From Carposina sasakii (taxonomy: Eukaryota; Arthropoda; Insecta; Lepidoptera; Carposinidae): 64,000 bases of DNA. Numbering within the stretch: position 1 is the stretch's first letter; each line of letters opens with the position of its first letter. Shown here one piece after another: positions 48,701 through 60,700 of this stretch. The notes beneath the pieces are model-generated. The model had not been told where the DNA came from and made no database searches. It saw only the letters and a list, made by a program, of their open reading frames with translations. The stretch is taken from positions 10,992,455 to 11,056,454 of the forward strand of contig CP053166.1 in the NCBI GenBank assembly GCA_014607495.2, in the 5' to 3' direction. A program made the position numbers and the translations under genes.

Positions 48701-51700
48701 TTTTGATTAGCAGAGACAAGTTTAGTGTCTGTGCTTGGAATCAAAAACTACGCTTTTTTATTTTATCTATTGTTATCATTAATTTGCTCTAAGCCTACGC
48801 TGCAAGCTAGGCAAGCTAAGCACACTTATAGACAAGTGTAAGGTCTATAAGTGTGCTTGGGATAAAATATGCAAAACCTTCACAATGTATAGGCGAAGAC
48901 GTAGAATCACCAGCTGAAGAAGAGCCAGGTGAACTTGACCCTGAGGAGTTAGCTGACATAGAAGCAGAGAGGATTGAGATGGAAGAAGAGGCATTCCGGG
49001 CTGCTAGATGGCCGGCCTACGTTTACTATGTCGATTCTTTAGTGAGTGAAGTTTGATTTTGCCTACCCGACGCGCATTTATGAAATTTATTGAATGTTCT
49101 ATGCTGCTCTGGGAGTGAAAAAAAGTATAATACTACAGCTGCTTCTCTTCCCGGGCATACTGTACAAGTCAGTAGAGGGACAAGAAGGTGTTTTGTAGGC
49201 GATGGGCTGACCATCTGTCACTACTAACCGAACTTGTCAACTATACCCTCAAAATTGGTCAAAAGTGGCACCATGTGGTTCTATCGGCCCTTGGTGCTCT
49301 GCCTACCCCGTAAGGGATAAAGGCGTGATTATATGTAAGTATGTATGTATGAAATGAATGAGGACGAGGTTCTAGAAGAGGCGTGACGCTATCCAGGTGC
49401 GTTAGGTAGGATCGAAGTCAAGCGAGGGGGGATTGCGCATGACACAGCTATGGACTCTTTTACATAAACACGATAACGATATCGTTTCGTCACGCTTTCG
49501 TGTCGCATTACGTTTGTCGTAGTTTTCTACGATAATTATAACTAGTTTACAATGTTATATTGATTTTTTGTGAAAGAGCCTTAGCTACATAATCGCAAAG
49601 AGTGGACGCGGTTAAAATTATAGTCGGTTTCAATAGAGACCAATAGATTTTCATGGAACTTAACGAAATAAATCAAACATATTACTAGTCATATAGACAC
49701 AAGTTTCTATGTCAGAGGTATTTATCATCTGTCAACATCAGGTGTCGAAGCAAGTGATGAAGGCGATACAAGTCAGCATCAATCTGTTTGAGCAGCAGAC
49801 GGACTTGGAGAAAGGGCCGAGAGTGGCGTTCTTACTCGTTGTGGCCGAACTTAGGGATCCAGGTACTATTATAGTTATAAATACCACTTGATTTATCCCT
49901 AAAACATAAATACGCGCTCAGCCGAACAGGTTATTATAAAAGTTAAGGTGCTACTGCATTTATGAACCTATACTGTACCTTACATATGTACAGACACGGC
50001 TGCGGTTCCGATATGGGGTGTAGAAATGCAGGATCGCAAAAGAGATTCCACAGCCTCGTTCAGCATGGAGGGAACAGATGTTAATGATCAGAGATACTCG
50101 TGAGTTGCTATCAGAGAGTACGCTCATGAGTTTCTTAGTCGACTCTTACGACATGCACGGAAGGAGATGCAGCTGATGTGTTTAATTCTAGTGTAAAATC
50201 GATCCTGTCGACATACATTATCATCAATATCAATCAATCAATCATCAGTCAATCAATCAATCAATATATATAATAAAATTGTAACGGATCGATGTTTGTG
50301 CACTCTAATCTCAAAAACGGCTGAACCGATTTCGATGCGGTTTTCAGGAATATATTGTGACAGGTCCCACTTAACATTATACTTTTTATCCCGGATAATA
50401 TCGACATTTCATTCTTTCTGCAGTCCACGCGGACGGAGTCGCGGGCGTCCGCTAGTAAATAATTATATTTTTGATAATTCTTGGCCATTTGTCATTTACG
50501 TCCTATATAGTTGTTTTTACTCCATTAGACCTTATATGAATATTTTCCCCAGACATTTACTTCACACCATCGCTAAACATGGAGGATGAAGGTGGACTCT
50601 TCGACACCCTCAACGAAATGATGAAGGACATGTTCCTACAAGCCACGCTGTTCCCTCGAATAGATCCTTTAGTGCCTATAGCTTCTTATGAAGGTATGTA
50701 TTTTAACGGTTTTTTTTTTATAACAAGCTTGTAGATTACGTTATTTTAAGACGTTTGATGTGTAAAAGTTTTTTTTGTAAAATTTCGAGTTTGGTCACTT
50801 AAAGTCTAAAGGTGCGATATTTCGACTTCAAATGTTTTACGTAATAGGGAAACGTAAATTCAAAACGGTTAAAGTTAGATATGCCATTCCATAGAATATT
50901 TAAAAAAAAAAAAAAAAATCATGCATATACCCTATTGCATTTAATATGACATTACATTTATTTTTCTAGATGACATTGAAAACGAAGACGAAATGATAGA
51001 TCTATACCATGAGCTGCTGAAACGCATCGAACAGGCCATCAACGATGTCTTACAATATGCGTCTGTAAGTATAAAACATCTAGTAAAAAAAGGTTTATAA
51101 TCAATCGTCCCTTTCCATGTGACTTGACTTACTTGGCTTATATTCCTGTGACTTCGCACCTTTACATACAATCTTTACATTTGATTGTTACGTCATAGCT
51201 TAGCTTTGTAAAATTAATATCATGATGATGATTATGATGAAAATGACTTTTTGCTAGAAATACGAGAAGTACACTCCGCTATGGCTGGAAGACCGCCAAG
51301 AAGTGCTGGCCAGCTTCCTCAAGTACGGCCGAGTGGTGACTCCCGAGGAGTTTGACAAGTACAAGTACGAGACCGGCAATGAGCCGCCCGAGGTCAAGCC
51401 TAAGTTGGAACAGTACCAGAAAGAGGCAAGATTTTAGGGAGCATCCAACTCTTTCTAACTTATTCTTTATTGTACACAAAATGATACATTAAATACAGAG
51501 AAATTTACAAAAGAAATGCATATGCAAATTATTTTATGAAGTCATGAGGTCAAACTGAATTTACAGTATAGGTCACACAGATCTATACCCTTTTAATTCC
51601 TATTGATCTTTCATCTCTAGTAATACATAAATTGTATCTAAAAAGAGCAAAAATGCATCAATTTTGTGTGTGACAAAATACCTTGTGACTGGCAGTAGCC

Positions 51701-54700
51701 TTATGGTTACGTTCGGTACTAGACTGCAACAGGCTAGTTTGTGAATGTTTAAATTTTTTTATAATATAAAGATATCCTTCTCAAGTTCTGTCTATACTAT
51801 TAGTGTTGCTTCCAACCCTACTAAGGCCACCCGTTCTTTCTGTAGTGTAAATCCTTTGTAACAGTCTATGAAGCAGAAAGGATAGATGAATTTACTAATT
51901 CCTAAACTTCCTTACCTAGATTGAAAAATACAATGCCATGTACGACGAAGTAGCGGCGCTTCCAGGCGACTACCTCTCCAATGGTTGGCTGAAACTTGAA
52001 CTGAAAAGGCTGAACCAGGCCATCATGAACATCATCTGTAAATGGAGCAATCTATACAAGCAAAACTTGAAGGATCATGTACAGACGAGGTTAGTCTTTA
52101 TTTATTTATTTGATTATTAAGTTAATAGATCTTAGAACTAAATACTCTAAAATCTATACATATAAAAAAATTAACGGGTCGCTGTCTGTACATGGAAGAT
52201 ATATGAGAAAAAAATATTATAGGATACCTTTATCAACGCAATAATACCCAAAAGAATGATTTTTTGATTTTATGTCGGTTTGTCTGTGCGTTTGTGCACG
52301 CTAATCTCAGAAACGGCTGAACCGATTTCAATGCAGTTTTCAGGAATATATTGTGACAGGTCCCATTTAACATATAGGCCACTTTTTATCCCGGGAAAAT
52401 GTTTTTATTCCGGATAATTTCGACATTTTGTTTTTTCTGTAGTCCACGCGGACGGAGTCGCGGGCGTCCACTAGTAAAAAATAAATTAGAAAGAAAGAAA
52501 TAAACTTGTAGAGATAAGCTTGCCATTGTACATGCATCTCTTCTTTTATCCTGTAATTTATATTTTAGAATAAATACTACTACATACAGTAGTCTTTACT
52601 ATTTCTATATTTACGGTTTGTATATTATTCATAGATTATGATCTTTTGTGGATCTGATCCCACTTCTGATATCTGATTTTGTGGCTTATAAGATTTTTTT
52701 TTCAATTACTTATAACATTTATTGCATGGATGGAGTGCTTATCGATAGTCGCCATTCCATTATGCTCTTCGGTCTTTCAAAATAATACAGAGCAATAGCT
52801 TTATTTTTATAAACTACCCACAGTTTAGACAACCTAGAAGAGTTCATAAAGTACGCCACAAAAGAACTGTCAGTCGAACTACAAGAGGATGACTACGAAG
52901 GTCTACTCCAAGTGATGCGAGTGCTCAACGAAGTTAGAGCTAAAATGGATGCCGGTACTGATCAGATGTTCGAACCTTTGAGAGACTTATGAACAGGTAA
53001 GTAATTTATACAGGGTGATTATCGATGCGCATCATAAAGTATGGAGTAGACTTCCCTGAATCTGAGACTTCGCACGATGAACAGAATTTTTTTTCGCATA
53101 AACTTACTTTATTTCATGTATAGAGTACGTACCCTTCGTTCAAGGTGGCCACAAAAAAACATTATATATTAGTGATGCACATATATGAAAATTTTGTCAG
53201 AATAAGAGTTGACGCATGTAGTAAAGATCCATTGATCAAATGCATCGACATGGACAGTGATTGGTGGACATCCATAGCAAGGAAGCATAGTATATGTCTG
53301 GTGGAAAGGCAGCCTTAGTTCGGTTCATATCTGATGATGCGTCGAGCGTATCTGCAGGTACAGGCAAACGTACTAACGTATCATCGGTTGAGTGTGAACG
53401 GTCGAGCGTTTTCTATACATTTTGTCTGTTCTGGCGTTACGCGACCGATAATATGCGCATGTTCCGTCAGATATGAACAGACCGTTAGTCTTGGGTTTAT
53501 CTCTATTTTCTCTGCTTGTTTTTTTTTTGGGATGCCCGTCTTGGAATACACAACAAAGGTTCTAGGCATATAACGTATATATTGAATTGTATCAGGCGTC
53601 ACTATTCGGAAGTTCAAATCTCTATTGAGGGATCGCCCACCACTATCATAGCAGCTATGTATTTATGGTTGCATGCTAGGTGCTTGGATCTGGCTTCTCG
53701 TTGCGACTGTAGTGTCTTGTGTTCGTGATCATGAGTCGGCAGATCCGAGGGTCAGCGGAGGGTATAGGGCCCGGTGGTGGGCGATCCCTCAATAGAGATA
53801 TAACGTATAGCTTTGAAGGACTAAGATGGCTGACTTGTGTTATAAGTACCTTCTAACGTGAAACGTTATATAAGTTTTATTTCTGTCACGCTTACAATGG
53901 AATTTTAAGGAAAATAAAGGAGACCATCAATATTCAGTACACACCTTGGTAAGAAATAAACGGAACAGTTTCTATCGCACAAGTTTATATTGGCTCTGAC
54001 ATTAATAATATCTAATTTTCTAATAATCTTTTGCACAAGACAAGAAGATCCTTACAGATTCCTATTGATGCTTTGATACCACTCTTGCGATAACTCTCTG
54101 GAATTGTGTGCTAGTATTTTCTCTTATCCTTTCCACAAAACAAAAATCGTCGTAAGGTTTTTGGCAAACGATAATAAATGTATTTCTTTTGGTATGGCAA
54201 AGTTGTCGCGGACGCTAGTATCGGTTGGATGCAGGCCGCTTCCGACCGGTCGGAGTAGAGGTTGTTGGTGGAGGCCTATGTTCAGCAGTGAACTTCTCAT
54301 GGCTTCTAATGATGATGATGGCAAAGTTAACAATAATTTCTCTCATTCAGCTTGACACTCTTCCCGAGAAATGGCGAACTGTTGTCAAATTGGCTACAGT
54401 GATGAAGAACAATGTGGCGCCGTTGCAAGCGGCGCAAGCGGCGCTTATTGCTAAGAGAGTCGCTCTGATTAATCTGCGTCTTACCATGTATAGAGAACAG
54501 TTTAAATTGAAGGAGGTTGGTAATATTTGTTATAATTATAATGAGTTTATTACATATAAATAAAGATTGACAGGATTGTAATCATATCCGGCCGGCCATA
54601 AAACAAATATATAATTGAAATGTCTGATGATGATGATCTTCATATACGTGTCTAATTAAGACGGTTGTTGGTTGACTATGTAACTCTAAAAAGTTTATAA

Positions 54701-57700
54701 AATTATTAATAAAGAAATGGAAAAATTCTTCACCCGAGTGGGAATCGAACCCACGACCACTGCATACCGGGCCAGTCGCTCTAACCACTGAGCTACCGGG
54801 TCAATTACTCGGATGATGAATTTTACCATCTCTTTTCTAAATTACATATTGGCAACGTTATTTTTCAAACCGATAGCTATACACTAGCCAAATCTCGGCA
54901 AACAAAGCTGAATCCTTCAGCACAATGTTTAAAGATGAAACGAAAAAAAAAGTTTGCTGATATGCTATGTATGACAGCTTGTATTAAGTTAGAATCAGCC
55001 AGCATAATATCATAAGATCATATTGTTCCATTGTGAAATATTATGTAGTTACATATAGGTACATACATAACGACACGGCTGTGTTTCCGAACTGGGGTAG
55101 TCAGAGAGGATCATAAGGGAGGTCCCACAGCCACGGTTAGCATAGCGGGAACAGATGTTACATATTATAAAATTATTAATAAAGAAAATGGAAAAAATTC
55201 TTCACCCGAGTGGGAATCGAACCCACGACCACTGCAAACCGTGCCAGCCGCTCGAACCACTAAGGTACCGGGTACCTTAGTACTTAGTTAGTGGGGACCC
55301 AAGGGATGGTAAGCAGCAAAGATATTTAGTGGAATCGGGTGAATGGGGCACTTAATTCTTTTATGAGTAGCTGGCACGTCTGGCTGTTCGGTTTGCAGTG
55401 AAAGTTGGGTGGCAGAAACCAAAACATCAAAGTCGTGGGTGGAAATGAGAGCATTGAGAAGATGTGTGGAGTCTTTGAAAGATAGGATAAGAAATGAGGT
55501 GATCAGAAAGGAGTGTGGTATAAATGAGGACACGAAGATTGAGAAGGGTATGTTGAGGTGGTTTGGGCATGTGGAGAGGATGAGTGGGTGACAAAGAGTG
55601 TACAACGGAAGAGTGGATGGAAGGGTTGGAAGGGGAAGACCTCGCCGGACTTTCACCGATCAAATTGGTGAAATTCTAAAGAAAGGTCAGGTCAAGAGTA
55701 CCCTAAACCGACGAGCGTGCATGAAAAATATCATGAAAGTAGATGAAGCGAAAGAGGTGTGTCAGGATCGTAGCAAATGGAGATCCGTGATCTCTGCCTA
55801 CCCCTCCGGAAAAGAGGCGTGATTATTATGTATGTATGTATTATAATATATAATATCTTGACTAAGATAAATTTATAAAAACACTTCTCCATTAATATAA
55901 TCCGTAAAGATGTTAATTATGTATGTACCTATATAATGTTGTTATGTGCTAGTAAAGCTTACGAAACAATGTTTTCAATTTTTCCTGTCCTTCTAGATGT
56001 TCCTAGAAGTTTGCAAAGAGCCGTACAGTCAAATAGACAAGGTGCATCGTGAGCTATTAGGATTTGAGGAGATATTGGATGGATTGAAGAAATCTTGCTC
56101 CCTCTTCGATATCCAACCACCGGACGAGAAGAATCTGAAACAGTGTCGCAGAGAGTTGAAGATGATCAAGGTAAGAAAGATCGGCATTCAAGTTTTACAA
56201 TTCATTGCTTGTTTTATTAGAAACAGTTTAATAAACAATTAATGTTATCGCTAAGGGGAAAAATATTACGAATAAAAGTCAAATGACTACAGTTATAAAT
56301 GGATTGAACACAGACAATTGGGTTTACTATTCAAAATTGCAGATTGAACGAGTCCTAATGCAATTTTAACCTTACAAAATGGAGGGTTACTATTTTATCT
56401 ACTTATTATACAGGTGTTTTTTCGTTGCCACCCTTAACGAAGGGTAGTTAACGAACATACATACTCTATACATCAAATAAAGTAAGTTTATGCCAAAAAA
56501 AATGCTGGGAAAGGATGTAAATTTTTTTTAGTTTTTTTTTTATTACTTGATCGGACGAAATTTATAGTGTCCAGTGTTTATGCTAGTTTTTACCGACTTC
56601 GTATCGATTTCATTTTTTTTTATAGTTGGTCATGGTATACTTCCAGGTTGGTCCCATATTCACCACATCAGGATCTGATGATGGGATCTCGAGAAATCGA
56701 GGGCAATCCTCAAATATTTTAACATGTAGTCTGTTTTTATACTTTTAAGCGTTTTGATCACCTACATATAAAACATAACACATACATATTAAAGGGCACT
56801 ATACATCAGATAGTGGAACTTTTTAGTAACAAAATCCCCCTATGGCAGGGGAAATAAATAGGCTTATGAAGATGAAGATAATTGTATTAAGTCGTGAAAT
56901 TGTAGTTTATGCCCAAAAAAAATGCTGGGAGAAGGATGTATGTTGCTTAAATAAGAGTGTAGTAATATCTAGGAGTAGAAGTGGTCGCCGAAATCGGTCG
57001 GAAGTCATCATTATCACCATCATTTTTTTTAATCGAAGCCTACTTCATGTGGATCGGACACAAATTTATAGTAACGTGCCCTTTAGTGAATTTTACTTTA
57101 TAAGTTCTGGGAGGAAGTTTTTTCATAGACAGATATTAATTATTTCTCGTGAAAAAAATCTTGCTACACGCGTCGATGTGCATTTATGCAGAAAAACGCA
57201 ATTATTTACTCAACTTTAGACCCTAATATTTTGGAAACCAGACACTTCCCAAGTATGCGTCCATGGAGAAAAATGATCGTGATGATGAGGAAATTCCGTA
57301 GTTTTCGGGAACGTTGACGACCAAAAATCTACCCTGTTTAACTAGCGACCGCCCACGACTTTGTCGGCATGAAAGGATGATTACACCCGTGGCATATAAA
57401 CCTTCCTCTTGAATCACTATCTAAGTATTTAAAAAACCGCATTAAAATCCATACCGTACTTTTAAAAATCTAAGCATACCTACATAGGGACAGACAGCGG
57501 GAAGCAATTTTGTTTTATACTATATTATCATTATGATATCTTCCAGCAACTTTGGGATTACTACTACCTGGTGATGGGCACGATAGAGTTTTGGAAGAAG
57601 TCTCCATGGAAAAAGATAGATGCGGACGGAATGGATCAGGAGTGCAAGCGGTTTACAAAGGACTTGAGGCAACTCGATAAAGACATGAGGGTTTGGTAAG

Positions 57701-60700
57701 ACGTTATTTTCTTTACCAAATGTTTATTTTGCTGATGTGGGGCAGTGGGGCTTTGCTAGAATACATCAGTTGCATCTCCTTCCGTGCATGTTGTAGGAGT
57801 CGACTAAGGAACTCGGGCGTTGAGCTGGCAACTTGTCACTGATCATTAACATCTGACCCCGCTATGCGAAACGTGGCTATAAGGATCTCCTTCGTGATCC
57901 TGCAGTTCTGGCTACCCCATTTTGAGATTCAGTGTGTATACAGAGTGTTTGTGACAGCCAGGCAAATATTGATACCATGACTTCAGACCATGATTCTGAG
58001 GCGGAAAACACTGAAAATTTTCGCAGGAAAATTTCAAAATTTTATGGACATTTTTTTTTTTCATATTTACAGGGAAAAAATTGTGTAGTTCGTTTAATTA
58101 GGCCTTAAAAATAATAATGACTTAAAAATACGATTTTAGCCAAGAGATGATTTTCAAAAAAAGTTGCCCTCAAAAAAGTTCAAATAACTGATTAACCCAT
58201 GGAGTTATATATTCTCCATAGATTAACCCTATTATATATAAGATTACTGATAATCAAATCAAAAATATATTTCCTGCGAGTAATAACACTGTCGTATAAC
58301 TCAACACAATGTTTGTTCAGCATTTCAGTTTCAGTATTTGATGGCTGTCACCCACACCCTGTATATCTATAGTATTTATGTTTATTTTTTTACCCCCTCT
58401 TTCTCATATGCAACCAAATGCCGAAAAAAAGATCTTTGTTAGGTTCTTTAGATTCAGTGGAGCTATTCTTAGCTATCCATTGTTCCAGTTTAATGACATA
58501 TAAGACTTTTAGCAACTAGAAGTATGTGTGTGTGATTTATTTTTTTGTCTTGATGCCATTTTAGGGAACCATACACAGCGATAGAGGCGACGATAAAGAA
58601 CTTGATGACGTCATTAAGGGCCGTCACTGATCTGCAGAACCCTGCCATTAAAGACAGGCACTGGATCGAATTGATGATGGCCACAAAGGTAATGTTCATT
58701 AATCCAGACACAAGAATTATTCCGTTATCGTAGCAAATTATTTAAAATTCATACATTTATTATTAGATTAGATTCATTTATTGCATGTCACAGATTATAC
58801 AGGATGTTTTTTTGTGGCCACCTTTAACGAAGGGTACGTACTCTATACATCAAATAAAGTAAGTTTATGCCAAAAAAATGCTGGGATTTTTTTTTTTTTC
58901 AATAATTTTTTTTAATTACTTGATCTGGCGAAATTTATAGTGTCTAGTGTTTATGTTAGTTTTTTTATAGACAGATATTAATTATTTCTCATGAAAAAAT
59001 CTTGCTACGCGCGTCTATGTGCATTTATGCAGAAAAACGCAGTCTATTTACTCAACTTTGGACCCTAATATTTTGGAAACCAGACACTTCCCAGGTATGC
59101 TTCCATGGAGAAAAATGATCGTGATGATGAGGAGATTCCGTAGTTTTCGGGAACGTTGACGACCAAAAATCATCCTGTATAGATGTTCAATAAAATTAAA
59201 TATAGTAGGTACATGTGACACCCTGTAAGGGCACGGCAAACATTAAGACCAAGTCGTGGTGGCCACTTTACTTAAAAATATTATTTTCTCTCGTAATTCA
59301 ATTTCCCTCGTAATTCTTATTTCGTTTAGAAACAGTAAATGATCTGTTGATGTATTTAACTAATTTATTTATTTTTGTTTTTCATCTAGAAATCACTACA
59401 TTCTATACTCACAGCCATCGACACAAAACAGTTTCAATCATCACAATCACTCACCAAATTCCGTCTATTGAGTCGGGTATCGTTAGAAGAAATCATTGCC
59501 GATTTTAAATCTGTAGAAGAATTAGCTAATAATGTAGAAATAGTTACGAGTAACATTGAAGATAACGAAGATGTCAAAATTATCAAAGAAAGCTATGAAG
59601 ATTTTCTTCAAATACAAGATTTTCGAAGACCAAAACAGCACGAATGTATGAATAGTGGTAATAAATTTAGAAAGTTGAACCGTTCCTATTCAATGCAAGA
59701 TATGAAGGTTCACGGACTGAACATCAAACCTATTGGAAGAGCGTCTCAACAGAAAAGCTTCGAAAGTGCTTTACTTCTGTCGGAGTACATTTTGTAGATA
59801 ATTTGTAAATAGTTGTAAATGTATTGTAAATAATAATAGTGCCTACTGCTAGTAAATTATAGGTAAGTTTTCAATTTGTAAATTTTATACAAATAAGATA
59901 TTTTTATAATAAGTACGAGTACATCCTGTGCTGATGCGGGGCTTCACTAGAATACATCATCTGCAGCTCCTTCCGTACATGTCGTAAGAGTCGACTAAGG
60001 AACTCGGGTATTCTCTCAGGCAATGAGCTAGCAACTTGTCACTGATAATTTACATGATCGATCTCCTTTATGACCCTGCAGTTGAGTCTACCCGATTTCG
60101 GGAACTGTCACGTTTCTATATTTATTTAATAACACCAACTTTCCTATTTTCTTAGGTGAAATTCTCAATCGATGATGATACAACATTGGCTGACCTCTTA
60201 GCTCTGAACCTTCATAAATATGAAGAAGAAGTCAAGACTATTGTTGACAAATCTGTCAAAGAAGCTGCCATGGAGAAAACGCTCAGGTATCCAGCTTTAT
60301 TAGCTTTTAATCGGCCTAAGCTATGCTTTCATTGCTACAAGATAAAGATGACTATAAGAAGAGATACCTGCACTCTTTGTAAACCAGACAAAGTCGTATG
60401 CATATTCTGTCTGTAGCAAGTATAAGTTAATTTAATATCAGCCTTGCTTGCTATACTTTAGTTTAGTTTATGTATTTACTTATTTATTACATATTTAACA
60501 AAAATAGTATAGTGTCTCATAAGCTTTATTCAAGTTTTCCGTACGCCGTTTACGTCATTAAAAAGGTTAGAAAAGGGCAGCATTTTTGTAGAATACAGCA
60601 TCGCATTCAGCTATACCTGGTAAAAAGTCGCGTTAGCATTGCTTAATAATTCTTCCCTCAAATTGCTGAACATAATAATCCTCGGACATTCTCTTCCCTT

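Noticed and set aside
53910..53948. Missing dynein micro-exon
   Set aside because: It has an acceptor-like TTTTAAG and a donor GTAAGA and reads KETINI in one frame, but the phase does not fit exon 28 and the following residues (QYTP) do not match the family. Kept only as a candidate in the finding.
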